DNA of 64,000 nucleotides from Ophioceras dolichostomum (GCA_003049485.1 PYST01000076.1:67714-131713), one strand, 5' to 3'. Shown: positions 45,507-57,908, counted from the stretch's first letter. Numbers and translations: made by a program. The notes: generated by a model not told the origin, from the letters alone.

Positions 45507-46342
45507 TTAGTCGTCTTCGGGAGGGAGTTCATCGTCGATATACCGCACCAAAGATATCCTCATCTCGGTGGTGTCGTTTCCCCTCAACATGTCGCTGATG
45601 AAGTGGGCCTCCACCTGCATCTGAACCATCTCGAGCGCCCCCCTTAGTACACCGCAGAAGATATTCGAGTACCAGAGCTCGTCCTGCGCCCTGCCGTCGT
45701 CTGGGAGCTCGACGAAGTCGGCCAGCGGGTTCTCGTCGAACACTAGAGAGAATTGCTTGCTGTCGTTCGTCCAGTTGGTGATCGTGGGTGTGATGTTTAG
45801 GAATATCTTAAATCCGACCTGTCCGTCGCACAAATAAGCCGAATGAATGCCTTTTGCGTCAGCTAGACTGCGTCCTTGTAGGGAGGGAGATGGGGCAATA
45901 CAGAAGGCAGGCTTGTTGTCTCTGCTCTGACCTTGGCAATCATCTCAGCTGTCTCGCGGAAGTTCAGACATCGTTTCATCGCGTTCGATTTGGCCAAGTA
46001 GTCTTCGATTAACCTCAGCCCGATGTTATAGCCCATCTTGTCCAGCTGCTTGTTGACCTCGTCATAGTCGTTGTCGAAGTCCTTGCAGAGCTGCGCTACG
46101 ATCGTGCCGTAAGTCAACGTAACGAGCTCGGCGTTGACTTTGTCGATTCGTGTCCTTGTGCGTTGTGCCATCAGCAGGCGAGATCTTCAGGTGCGACTGG
46201 TGCTCGTGGCGTGGGGGGAGGGCTTACTTCCATATCCTGTGCAGTCGTTGTTAGCGGTCTGTAGAGAGCAACTTGAGGAGGCGATTTTGGGGGGGAAGGG
46301 AACCTACTCCTCGCCAACACGAGCGGCCTTATTAGCTGCCAT
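45507..46342 (-). CDS. bet3: TRAPP complex subunit Bet3
   Basis: Core subunit of the TRAPP tethering complexes, which act as Ypt1/Rab1 exchange factors in ER-Golgi traffic. Exons 46342-46308 (35 nt), 46236-46228 (9 nt), 46154-45932 and 45818-45507 give 192 residues, the usual Bet3 length. The N-terminus reads MAANKAARVGEEIWKTRIDK, with IW supplied by the micro-exon. Then VNAELVTLTYGTIVAQLCKD, MGYNIGLRLIEDYLAKSN, and MKRCLNFRETAEMIAK. Cys77 is probably the palmitoylated cysteine conserved in Bet3. Then VGFKIFLNITPTITNW and, at the end, MVQMQVEAHFISDMLRGND. Without exons 1-2 an ATG at 46171 would give a shorter protein missing the conserved RVGEEIWK. It is divergent from the WD40 gene, with 461 bp between start codons. 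Confidence 0.93.
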
Positions 46343-46803
46343 CGTATGCGTAGAATGGTTCGGGGCTCAGCGGTTGAACTGCACAGAGCAAACACTCGGT
46401 GTTGTTCACCATCAGCACCCGTCCTTCCGTTGTGTCGGGACGGTGACAGCCTTGGGAGGGCTAGTGGGGCAATGCGAACGGCACCAGGTCATCGATAAGA
46501 TAAGCTCCAATCCATGGGAGAAGCGCCGGATCAAACTACTCCCGTTCCATCTAATTTTCAATGGAGCCCCAACACAGCAACAGAAGACGGGAACTGGTAA
46601 CCTTGCTCGGAGCTCTAGCTTTCATTGAAACATCCAAACTGCTTGTGTTGGTGTAAACGCGCAAGAACACGGTTGACTATCTGTGATTCCGTATAGCATA
46701 CTCCCTAGCTACCCTCTTGCACTCCTGTTACGGGGCTGTCTGAGCCTCCCCTAGGCTTGCTCTAAGCAGTTTGACCCGCTGAACCGACTCCTGGCCCAGC
46801 ATC
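46343..46803. other. bidirectional promoter between BET3 and the WD40 gene
   Basis: 461 bp between divergent start codons of two housekeeping genes. No TATA-like word near either ATG was assigned, and no other feature is seen. Confidence 0.5.
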
Positions 46804-48154
46804 ATGGCCTCAGAAAAACGGCCGGCCTCGGGCGAGCCCAGCAGTCCAATGCAGCTCGTGAAGAGGCCGAATCTGGGGCCAGGAAGCTCACTCGCGCGAT
46901 CTAATGGATTCTCGGGGAGTGATGCGCTGATACAGGCGGTATGTGTGTTCTGAATATCCTCCAAGCTTCTCTGCTGGGCTGACACTCTGCTGAGCTGCCT
47001 AGTTCATCATGCTAACTGTTGGCGATGGTGGCAATGGCTGTAGGCTCCTCGTCTGAGTTCGCTGGAGGCGCCACTTATGGAACTGTCAGGGCACTCAGGG
47101 GAAATCTTCACGGCGAAGTTCAACTCGAGTGGACAGCACATCGCGTCTGGGTCTATGGACAGAAGCATATGTGAGAGGACACCCCTGGAACGCCCCAGGC
47201 TCGAATATCGAGGAGGGTTCAGAGAATGACGACTGACCACGCTCCGAGACAGTGCTGTGGAGGGCATACGGTAATTGCGAGAACTACGGCATATTGAACG
47301 GCCACCGCGGTGCGATCCTAGATCTCCACTGGTCACGCGACGACGACATCCTTTTCTCCGCCTCTGCCGATACACACCTCGCAAGTTGGGACTTGACATC
47401 GGGTACTCGGATCCGGAGATACGTCGGGCATGAGGAGGTGGTCAATGCTATGGATGTCAGCAAGCGCGGAGACGAGCTCATCGTCAGCGGCAGCGACGAC
47501 GGCACGGTAGGGATCTGGGACCCGCGCAAGAAGAATGCGGTCGACTACATCGAGACGGACTTCCCGATCACGGCGGTTGCGATATCGGAGGCCGGGCACG
47601 AAATATACTCGGGAGGGATCGACAACGATATCAAAGTTTGGGATGTGCGCAAGAAGGCGGTCGTGTATAACATGGTCGGCCACCAGGACACTATTACCAA
47701 TCTCAAGGTCTCGCCGGACTCGCAGTCGCTGCTGTCATATTCGATGGACTCGACCGCCCGTACATGGGATATCCGGCCCTTCGCCCCCACTGAGAGACAT
47801 ATCCGCACCTTCGACGGCGCACCCACCGGCATCGAGAAGAACCTCACTCGTGGCGGTTGGGACAAGGACGGCAGGAGGATAGTCGTCGGCGCCGGTGACG
47901 GAACGGTCGTCATATGGTCGAACGAGACGGGCAAGTTGCTCTACAAGCTTCCGGGCCATAAAGCCGCCGTGAATTGTGTGGAGTTTAGCCCGGGGACCGA
48001 GCCGCTGAGTAAGTTCTCTCCATCGTTGCGCAAAGTTTTGTTACTCCCAGACCGGGGGCATGGATTCATGACTAACACCCGATGCCTCCCCACCAACTGC
48101 CTAGTCCTTTCGGGGTCCACGGATAAAACCCTCCTCGTCGGCGAGTTGCGATGA
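46804..48154 (+). CDS. U5 snRNP 40 kDa-type WD40 protein
   Basis: Seven-bladed WD40 protein of the SNRNP40/Cwf17 type, a Prp8-associated part of the spliceosome. Exons 46804-46938, 47044-47170, 47253-48008 and 48105-48154 give 355 residues. The N-terminal tail is MASEKRPASGEPSSPMQLVK. WD repeats begin with LMELSGHSGEIFTAKFNSSG and continue with GHRGAILDLHWSRDDDILFSASADTHLASWD, GHEEVVNAMDV...SGSDDGTVGIWD, FPITAVAISEAGHEIYSGGI, MVGHQDTITNLKV, and LPGHKAAVNCVEFSPG. The last exon adds ILSGSTDKTLLVGEL, closing the final blade. The splice into exon 3 restores SILLWRAYGNCENYG, diagnostic of this family. Confidence 0.93.
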
Positions 48155-51070
48155 CGTCGACGACAAGATTCGAGGGTCATTAAACTCTGAAAAGGGTTGG
48201 AACAGACGACACACCAGGCAGGGACAGACACATCGGCAAAAATCAGGGGAATATGGGGAAGATTCTGGATAGTCGAGACAGACTTCCCCTTTCCAGATCT
48301 CCCGCGATACCTCATTCAGGAGGGTGGGTAACGTTATTTCGTTGTTCCCACCGTCGAAAACCCATCGCTCGAGACAGTCACGAAGCTCCCGGACGGCGAT
48401 GTGGTCTGCCTACTGACGGCGGGGTCGGCGCGCGATACCATGTGCCGTCTTGCCGTCCTGTGGCCGCCATCTCCGGTCCTAGCAGTCAAATCGGAGGAGG
48501 CTACGACATCGGACACCCCCCACACAGCTACCACAGCGCTGCGCTCCCACGCTTGAGCCGAGCGGCGTAGCCGACTATGTGGTATGTGAAACAGCCGCCC
48601 GGCCGACCACCACCATACATCTTACGTCACACTTGGAAGCCAAATGGCACAATCGATTCTTGATTGCCGTATCGACTCCCACATATTGCTCCTGATCTGC
48701 TGGCGGTGGCGAACTCCTGTAGTAGTTGTTGTACACAACCTCCCAACCTACCTACTTGCCTACTTGGCGGTGTCGCGGCAAAGCGGGCGAGGGTGATGAG
48801 GGTCTGTCTGGGGATCTCTCGCAACATCTATCTTGTTGTCTCGGTCGGGAAAGGGTTTCGTGACAGCCCCCGCACAGCTGGTACGTAGTAGATAGACCTA
48901 GGCCACGCGCACCAGGCAGACAGAACAACAAAAGAACAGAACAACGAGCTGTCGGCTACCCTGGCCCAATGGAAAATAACAAACAACCTTGAGGAAACTC
49001 GCATTGCAGGAACAATGCAGGAACAACAAACAACAAACAACAAGAGAGGCCTTCAGCCAAGTATCTAGGGCCATCACGTCCTGTTTATTATTGAAAATGT
49101 TCTGTGCATTTAGTCAATGGACCAACCAGACCCAGCAACGTCCATTCTCAAGGTTCATCTTCAATGCCCTCCCTTCTGCACGGCGGAGAAGCAGCCGAGC
49201 CGGGGAATTGGATAATTGATGTGCATCACAAAATGATTGGCTCGCATCGGGAAGAGCCCCGGCTCCTGGCACGCTTTGGTCGTCGTTTGGTTGGGGTTGG
49301 ACGGACTCCCGAGGATGCACCACGTCTTCTGAAACACAGCAGCAAAGCTGCCCCCTCCCCTGCATCCACTCACACCAACCAAAAAAGGGTCTGATGCCAG
49401 CCAGTGATCCAAGCGGTCCCAGTCAGTGGTAGCACGCACTCGGCACCCCCTTCTTTTTGTTTTTCAATCCTGTAACGTCTCCAAATATGCTTGTCAGAGA
49501 AACTCCCATGACGCCGCCTCACAGGGTTGAAAGCGTCTCGTCCAATCAGCACCCGCCCGCATCTCGTGCATGGCCCCTGTCCCGGACGCTGCAACGATCC
49601 TTGATTGGACCTCAAGCAAGCACCTTTCTGCAAGATCTCGGTGCAGTGCCGCGCCGCCGCGAGATGCTTGCTTGTTGCTTGTTTGTTGTACCTCCCCGGG
49701 AAGTGCCAGTGCCCGAGGAGGCAGGGAAGGGCAGGGGCTTGCTTGGAGTGACGAAAGAAAGCACAGGGTAATAGATAGATTCGTTGGGTCGAGTCAAGCA
49801 ACAGAGGGAAGAGGAAAAGAAGGGGGACGAGGCTGCCGCAAAGGGGGCGTTTTTTGGTCGTATTATTGGTGGGCATCGCACCAGAGGTTTCGTTTCTAGC
49901 TTTTCTCCCTCCTTAGTTCTGTTCTGAAGCTGGACGATACGATCCGTGCGCTCTCTTTTTCCCATCCGTTCCCCTCCTGTCACCCTCCTCCTTCCCTTCT
50001 CCTTTGTTCGTGTGTGCCTGTTCGTGTGTGTGTGAGACCCCCTCTTCATCGCTGTGCCAGTCCGTCCGTTCGTGTGTAGCGTAAGGGGTAGAGGCGATTC
50101 GCAACCGCGATACACCGCTAGCCACCTTTTTTTGTCCCCCTGCTTTCGTTCGGAGGTTTACGTTTTCGTCCCCATCCATCCCCTCTTTTTCCTCTTCCTT
50201 CCGCCACCGTCTTTTGACGTAAGCCAACGGATCTAGACCCCTCAGTCATGTTGTTGACAGGAGCTGTCCGTGTGGTTCTCGTCGTTTCTTGTCCTTCATC
50301 GTAACCGACGATCTCTCTGTTCCCTTTCTTCGGCCTAGGTGGCTTCCGAAGGCGGCGCCTTCACTTCCCAACAACTTCTTTACTTTTCCTCTTCTCTAGT
50401 CAACTACCTATCTACATGTGATGCTCTCATCACCATCATCTAGCTTCCACTCTTCTTGATACCCATTTCCATTTTTTTCTCCTTCGCTTTCCTATTCTCT
50501 CATCATCTCACCTTCTTTCTCTGCTGGCTCCGGGAGCCGCGATAATCATCATTGGGCCGGTGTCTAGAATTCTGCCCCATCTCCCTTTTTCTCTTTCCCT
50601 GCTGCCCTACTTCACTCGAGACACAATACATTAAATAATTTCGCTGGCTGAGACCCGGTCACTACCCCTTCGGCGATATTTACCAACAGCCAACAGCCCA
50701 GAGAAAGGGGAGAAGACGCGCCTCTCCGGCACGAACCTGAGCGACCCGTGCGGGAGGAACAACAGCCCAATCTCTGAGCTCGATTCGACGACAGCCCTCG
50801 GTGCCCGAAACCCCCAGGTCACTGAACGCGGCCACTTAAACAGGCCTGCTCCCGCGGCCGCGGTTTACTGTTGACAGGTCGCCTCGAAGCTTGGCCTATC
50901 TTCACCCCCCCTACCTGACCTACCATACTGGTATAAGAGCGCCGATATCACAGAGCATGATAGCTTCTCTCTGACGGACTTTACCTGTCCTCGTCTCGCG
51001 AAGCTTGCAGGCGGAAGAGAAACCCCCTTCCTTCCTTGCTTCCTTGATTCCATTATCCGGTGCCGCCATC
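48155..51070. other. gene-free stretch upstream of the two-pass membrane protein
   Basis: 2.9 kb. No frame with coding-like codon use. The C/T-rich part from 49900 to 50600 resembles a promoter and leader. No RNA gene or transposon is recognised. Confidence 0.5.
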
Positions 51071-53025
51071 ATGGAGTCACTCAGGGTGATCCTGCGCCGG
51101 AACGGGCTTGCGCCCACCGACGACATCGAGTCGCAGCAGCAGACCCGTGCGGCCGCGAGCTCGGCGCAGACGACCTCCCCGCGGCCACCTCCGCAGATGG
51201 AAGAGCGCTCGCCAAGCTCGCGCTTTCTCCCTAGCTTCGCGTCCTTCTCCCGCCCGACGATCCCTTCTTTTTTCGGGGGGCGATCGACGACGACGACGAC
51301 GACGGCTTCAACCCGCCACCACCACCACCCCACTGCTGCGAACCAGTCGCCGCAAATACCACGACCGACGAGCAGCTACTACACCGACGAAGGGGTAGAG
51401 TCCCCCAAGACTCCACGGTTCTCGATCGGCCCGCAGCACCTGCCTTCTACGAGGCTGCATCTCCCGAACCTGAGCCGGACGTGGAGCCAAGGTTCCAACG
51501 GGCCGAACTCGCGGCCGGCTACGGCATTGCCTGACGAAGACGACGGCCCGCGGGCCGCATCCAGGCCGTGGCCGCACTCCAGGTCAGGGTCCGGGGAGTG
51601 GCCCGGCCCTGTGCCAACGGCCGGCGTCCATAATGGCGGCGCATACCCCGTCGTGACGGAACCAATGCCCGCCGTACCAGCGGATCGCATCCGCGGTCAC
51701 GGGCACGGCCACGCGAGGACGGACAGCGCGCGATCGAGGTTCACGGCCACGGACCCCGCGGAGGAGCACCTCGCCGATATGGTGGAAGACGGCCGGGAGA
51801 GGAGAAGGCGACATCGCCACCAGCACCGTCGGGAGAACAGCGACTACAGCCATAGCCATAGCCATAGCCACAGCCACAGCCACAGCCACTCTGGCAGCCG
51901 CAGGGAAAGGAGGCACCGGCACCACAGGCACCACCGGGAGCACCGGGAGCAACGGAGCGAGGGACAGAGCAGCCTGAGCGGGCGAAACAGCGAAGAGCGA
52001 CACCACCGTCACCGACACCACCATCGGCGTAGGGACGTCGACAACCCGCAGCCGCATCCGAAGCGCTTCCTGCTCTGCTTCCCGTGGATAGCGTCGCGGC
52101 GCGTCCGCTCACTGATCCTCCGCTGTTTCGTGTCGGGCCTGTTCCTCACCCTGCTGTTGACGATCTGTAAGTTTGACGAGCCTACCCTCCTTACCGCCCA
52201 CCCACCTAGTACCTACCTACCTAGGTACCTACCTAGGCACATACCTATCTTTGTATAGGCAGCCAACACTTCAGAATACTAACCGCCGGGGAACATCTAT
52301 CTCCAAAAACAGACCTCTCCCTCTCAATAACCAAAAACATCAACAACTCGGAATTCACCATCCTCCTAATCCTCATCATCCTCTTCACCACCATCTTCTT
52401 CTGCCACGGCCTCATCCGCCTATGCATGCTCCTCGTGAAGCCGCCCCACCGTCGCGACGACGATGGTTCCTCTTCGTCATCGTCAAGACGTCATCATCAA
52501 AGAATGGGAAGCCCCGACGAGTCCGAGACGATCCAGCACTGGGCCCCGGGAGGCTACGCGATCCCGCGCCAGCCGATCCGCGTCGTGCTCGCGCGCGACG
52601 AGGAGGCCGCCGGCATAGAGAGCGAGACGACCAAGACGAACCCGCCCGCGTATGGTCTGTGGAGGGAGAGCGTGCGCGTCGATCCGAATAGGATTTATTG
52701 GCAGAGGAACGAGCAGGCTGGCGAAGGTAATAGCGCCAGCAGTAGCAGCGACGACAGCGACGGGGGTCGTTCGCGGGAGGACGACGAGGCGGCGAGAGCG
52801 AGAGTCCGGGTCAGGGGTGGTGCGGGTGCGCCGCCGCCGCCGGCGACGGACGCGCAACGGCCGGGAACGGCGGGCACGACGCGCCGGCCGCCGAGCTACG
52901 TGAGCGACGACGGCGTCGAGTACGTGGTCGAGGCGCAGCCGAGGTCGATTGCGCCTACGGGGGACGTGCCGCTTGCGCCGCACCCTTCTGAGGCTGGGAG
53001 GATCGCCGTGCCGGCGAGGTGGTGA
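51071..53025 (+). CDS. two-pass membrane protein with SH repeats, function unknown
   Basis: Not assigned to a named family. Exons 51071-52166 and 52313-53025 give 602 residues. The N-terminal half is disordered, rich in Arg, Ser, Pro and His, and contains seven consecutive Ser-His pairs at about 260-273 followed by RRERRHRHHRHHREH. Two membrane segments follow: about 345-368 (RSLILRCFVSGLFLTLLLTI) and about 380-401 (FTILLILIILFTTIFFCHGL), joined by a short SLSITKNINNSE loop that carries an N-glycosylation sequon. The C-terminal half is cytoplasmic-like, with QHWAPGGYAIPRQPIRVVLA, TNPPAYGLWRESVRVDPNRI, and a disordered acidic region ending RRPPSYVSDDGVEYVVEAQP. The PPxY-containing PPAYG and PPSYV resemble Nedd4/Rsp5 WW-ligand motifs, so a role as a ubiquitin-ligase adaptor is possible but unproven. 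Confidence 0.72.
51848..51889 (+). repeat. (AGCCAY)7 in-frame hexamer repeat
   Basis: Seven hexamers (three AGCCAT then four AGCCAC) encode a Ser-His run. Use of the two His codons in blocks suggests recent expansion of each block. Confidence 0.95.
52205..52237. repeat. CCTA/TAGG-rich palindromic repeat in intron
   Basis: CTACCTAGGTACCTACCTAGG-type sequence inside the single intron of the two-pass membrane protein. It is largely self-complementary. Related words recur in several intergenic regions of this window. Confidence 0.8.
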
Positions 53026-56000
53026 GTTGAGGGCTAGCTTGCAAGGTAGCAAGGCCGAGGAGTAGAGAGGATGGCAGGGATAAAAGGGGCATTTTCCCTC
53101 TATTCCTGTTTCCTCATCCCCGAATCTGGCCGTGTTTCAGTTTGGGAGTGGGCAGTGAGCATTGTGGTCGGGCTTAGGACACTTGATTAGCGCTTGGTTT
53201 TTTTTGGTGCGCAGGAAGAAAGGCGTTGTGGCTGCCGGGATTTGTCGGGTTTGTTGGCACATCTTGCCTGCGCCGAATACATGGGCGCTATCAAACAAGT
53301 GTTTTCCTTTCTTGTACAGAGATATACAGAGACGAGGCCGGCGCCTTGTGTCTCAGAGACGGGGGGAGGCGGAGTGGAGTTTCGGGATCTGATTCGGGAG
53401 CGGAAACATCTGCCGATGGTGGATTCTTTTCTTTCCGAAAAGAGCAACTGTTCTAATAATGTACGAGAAGTACCTATGTAGTAGAGAATCCTTCCTTTGC
53501 TTTATGGATTTGATGTTGGCGGGGCTGTTTTCTGAGCCTCTCATGGTGTTGGTGGTGGGCGTCCTTCAACATGCACCAACAGCCGAGGCCAGCCCGCACA
53601 CTTCGCATGGCCTCGACTCGATGGCAGGCAAGCTGTGATGATGATTCCCACCGAGAGAGAGTATTGGGTTGCAATGAATGGTCAACAATGAAAATGTAGG
53701 TACTTTTGCTTTCCGTGTTACGCTGGTCTCCGCTGTGACGACGGCGATGGTTGGAGAAACAAGCTCCTGTCAACGGAGGGGGAGGGGAAGGGATCACGCG
53801 GTGAGTACATAAAAAATGCTCGAGTTCGCCCGCTACCGGCTAGCGTCCCGCTGATCCCGTCCGTATTCTCGCGCTCCAAGGCGGCCTGCCGTTGCGTGCT
53901 TCTCAACAACAAGGAAGAGAAAAATAAAAAAAAAAATAAAAAAACTCCATAAATCTGGGGAGGGAAGTATGTTGGCTCGTAGGCAGTAGGCACGATGATG
54001 AGTTGATACGCCAGCAAGCCGGGCGAAGGCGCAACGTAGACTGACCAGATTTCGGGACAGCCCTTTGTGGAAGAGGGGTTCTTCTTTAGGTCTTCCGGCG
54101 CACGAGTGATGTAGCCGCTGATTGGACACGGCCTGCAGCCGCAGGAACTAGCTCCTGCAGGGGTGCACCAGTGTGGTGGTCATGCTGTTCAAACGGACTG
54201 GTTCAGTTGAGTGGCTCACTCGCTGGCTCATTTGATGGATGGTGGTAAGCCATGGTGTGTCCCTGTAGGCTGTCGTGATGGCCACCAAGCTGGGCTGGAC
54301 GGCTGGGATGCTGACTTGTTGGTGGTTGGCTACAACCCCTATCCTAGATGGCATGACGCGAGCAAGATTTGTTCCTTCACTCACACTAATGCCTGACTAG
54401 CAGCCCTCCCTCCGTGGCGACAAGCAAGGCACCTAAGTGATGAGGTAGGTAGCTAGAGCAGCGGCGCCAGGAACACGTGCATGACAAACGCGGAAAGCAT
54501 GGCGGCAGGAAGCGTATGTCCGAAGTCGCCGTGATGTATGTGTGTGCATGTGTGTTGCGACACTGGCAAGGACTGTGACTGCGACTCTGAGAGGAGGGGG
54601 AGGAGGAGAAAGCTGATCTGATGCACTGATGCTCTGATGCACTGAGATGGGAGCCACGGGAGGATTTGGGATTTGGCAGCTCCCCCATGTGTGATCGCGG
54701 CGCAACTTGCTGAATTGGATCGCCCACCGCCCACCGCCAAGGTAGCCTCGAGGTCAAGAATAGAAACAAGCACACGCAGCACCTACATGAACATACAGGA
54801 CGACAGAAAGTGTACGTACCGGTGATGCCCGTTCCCCCGCCTCATCATGTGTTCCCAGAAACCCGAGCCATGTCCATGTCAAGTCGCTCGGAGCCTGAGT
54901 GGAGAAGGCGCGGCAACAGTGGGATAACTCGAATTCTGTGGAGCGAAGCGGCGGTGGGCAAGTAACACGCAGCAGTCAACAGTTGGGACAAGTATTATGC
55001 CTCGGTGCTCTCTGAATTGTTTGGGCGGTTTCAACCATCGTCTCTTCTCCCGCGCACAGCATGCGCTGTCTACATAAAGATAGACTGTCGGTGAAGGGAG
55101 CATCTACAATGAGAACGAGAGCGAGCGATGAAGAGAGCGGTCGGTCGGTTTTATTGATGTCTGCATCAAATATTGGCTGAGAGTAGGAGCGTCGGGTGTC
55201 AGTTTCCTCCAGTGAAATGCAGCAGCCATGCTGCCAGGCTCGAGACGATGAAATTTGCCTTCCAGTCGTCCCCGCCTAACCGCCCAATCGGCCGGGCAGG
55301 GACCTCTCAGCAAAAGTGGGGCACGTCCTGCCCACGCGCCGCCAGATTCGCCAGAATGGACCAGATTTTTTTTTTTGTGGTCCCCTGCTAGTGCGACGGG
55401 ATTTTTGGCAGCAACAAAGACGGACGTGTGAACAAGAGACACGAGTTGGGAACCGAACCTGCCACTAGTCATCAATACCTGCCAGGTACTTGACTCTCCA
55501 GCCTGCTCCCACTCCGCCGAGCCTCTGTAATGCGCATTTGGGGTCCGGGCTATTGACCCGGCGGAAGGCGCGGAAGTCACGCTCAAGTCCACCATACATC
55601 ACTTCCCTAATTTTTCTACTCGCCTTCCCTCTGGCCCTCTCTTCCCCGTCAGGTATTTTGGCGACCTCGCCCGTGCGGGAACCACTCCCAGTGCCCTCCC
55701 TGTCTCTTGGGGTCCCTCTCTCTCATCATCCACACTTCTTTCCCCTTCTCTCTTTTCTCTCCCTTCTCTCCCACATTCCTCATCACTCCTCAGCGGTTGT
55801 TCCCAAGGGAAAAAGCAAATCATTATTTTTTCGCCGGGTCGTTGTTGGTGAGAAGTCGGAAGACTTGAGAAGGTCGTTGCGCTGTGTCGAAGGAGAGAAG
55901 AAGACGCACGTCTGCAAGGGAAACTAATAAGGCAAGTCACTTTTTATTTTAAGTTTTCGCTCAGCAGTGGCTCTTCCGAGGTGTTGGAAATCTACGACGA

Positions 56001-57012
56001 CATCGATGCCACGGCCCCGAGAGAAACACTCCAAGACAACGGCTTCTGGCGACTTGGTCCATCGTCTCCCTTTCTTCCGGCCTCGCGCGGACTTATTCGA
56101 ACCACCTGGAGCCTATGCGCCCGGCCGCCATGAAGCTTCATTTCCGCCTCACCGCCTCCGGAACCATTTCGACTTTGTCTCGATGCGCAAAAAGTTATGC
56201 GAACATATCGCAGACCGAGAGATATACAAAGCCTCGAGAGCGCACATCGAAGGTCGGCGTCTAGGAAAAAGCACCGTCCGACCAGACCTTACGATGGCCG
56301 TCCAGATCATGTCGCCTCCCGCAGGTCCAGTCTCAACGATGTTCCGCTAGGCAGAAGGCGCAAGCGGGAATGAATCGGCAACCAACCGTTCCGGACGCCT
56401 TGTACGACGACATCTCCGCGCAGTCTACGTTTTGGGACCAACAGACACCAAACCCGACGCTTTCCGGCGGTGTTCCATCTCCTCGACCACGATGCGAGCG
56501 AATGGCGTTGCCAAGGATTGTGTCTAGATGCCAGAAGCCGCCAGTCGCAAAGCACCTTGCATAGGGCGGTCGCACAACCCGCCTTATGCATGCTGCAGGT
56601 CGTGGGAGATCCGGCCAGGTACAACGGGGCCGATCCCGCACTCTCCAACTCGAGTGGATGACCGTCGCGATCGAGGCTTTTTAGCGTTCCACCGCCGGCA
56701 CCCACCTAACCGCAGGCCTGGTCTTTGCATATGCGCCGCCGCTTCTGCGCATTCTCGGGGAATCATGGGAGTCGCGGGAGGCCGGTCGACTGACTGAAAG
56801 TGCTCTTTTCGAGCCACGTGTCCAACCGATGCCACGACGAGCGAGTCTGCGACGACTGATGGACCGACGACGACGATGTACCAAGGACGATCGAAGCTAA
56901 CACCGGAAGAGCCACATGAATCTACGTGCGCAAGTCTGCGCGAGGACTTTTCACGACGTGACGATGTGCCGTACTAACAACATGATCTGTACAGAGTTAG
57001 ACAAATTTCAAA
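53026..57012. other. long gene-free stretch and probable leader of GIS2
   Basis: 4 kb with no convincing coding frame. The part from about 55600 to 57012 is C/T-rich, then A/G-rich, and may be a long spliced 5' leader with upstream ORFs. A 127-codon frame near 55967-56350 lacks coding-like features. Confidence 0.45.
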
Positions 57013-57908
57013 ATGTCTTCGCTCTCTCGTCGCGCCTGCTACAAGTGCGGGAATGTGGGCCACTACGCCGAGGTGTGCTCCTCCGCCGAACGGCTCTGCT
57101 ACAACTGCAAGCAGCCAGGTGAGGACCCAGAAACCGACCCAGCTCAGTCCCAGGCGCATCGCCGCCAGGCGACAGTCCCCAGACAGTCCCAAGGACCGCA
57201 ACGGGGCTCTGGTAACTAACTCTCCACACATTATAGGCCACGAGTCCAATGCTTGCCCTCTCCCCCGGACAACCGAGGCCAAGCAGTGCTACCACTGCCA
57301 GGGTCTCGGTCACGTCCAGGCCGATTGCCCGACCCTCCGTCTGAGCGGTGCTGGTGCTCCTGGCCGTTGCTACAACTGCAACAACCCCGGCCACCTGGCT
57401 GTAAGTGGTCACCGGTGACATGGGTGTCATCATCATCAAACAGCAGGAAGTCAGATGCTAACTTCGTTCTCCTCAGCGCGCCTGCCCCCACCCTGTTGGC
57501 GTCAACGTCAACGTGAACATGGGTCGCGGCGGCCCCGTCGCTCGTGGCGGATACGGAGGCGGCTATGCTCCCCGTGGCGGCTATGCCGGTGGCCCTCGCC
57601 CGGCGACCTGCTACAAGTGCGGCGGTCCGAACCACTTCGCTCGGGACTGTCAGGCGCAGGCGATGAAGTGCTACGCTTGCGGCAAGCTGGGTCACATCTC
57701 GCGCGACTGCACCGCTCCGAACGGCGGCCCCCTCAACACTGCCGGCAAGACCTGCTACCAGTGCGGCGAGGCCGGCCATATCTCCCGGGACTGCCCCCAG
57801 AAGGCCATCAACGGGGATGCCGTCAATAACGACGTGCCCATGACCGAGCAGCCCGGAGCCGCCGCCGCTGGCGCCGCACCCGTCTCCCCGGCCGTCCCCA
57901 TTGCGTAA
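57013..57908 (+). CDS. gis2: CCHC zinc-knuckle nucleic-acid-binding protein (Gis2/CNBP)
   Basis: Homologue of yeast Gis2 and animal CNBP, cytoplasmic mRNA-binding proteins that affect translation and stress granules. Exons 57013-57118, 57237-57400 and 57477-57908 give 233 residues. Seven CX2CX4HX4C knuckles are complete once the introns are removed: CYKCGNVGHYAEVC, CYNCKQPGHESNAC (across splice 1), CYHCQGLGHVQADC, CYNCNNPGHLARAC (across splice 2), CYKCGGPNHFARDC, CYACGKLGHISRDC, CYQCGEAGHISRDC. An RGG-type Gly/Arg-rich linker (GRGGPVARGGYGGGYAPRGG) sits between knuckles 4 and 5. The C-terminal tail is short and Ala/Pro-rich. Reconstitution of two knuckles across introns confirms both splices. 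Confidence 0.95.

Noticed and set aside
55967..56350. 127-codon frame upstream of GIS2
   Set aside because: Starts only at a non-ATG codon at full length, lacks coding-like third positions and any domain, and is more likely leader or intergenic sequence.
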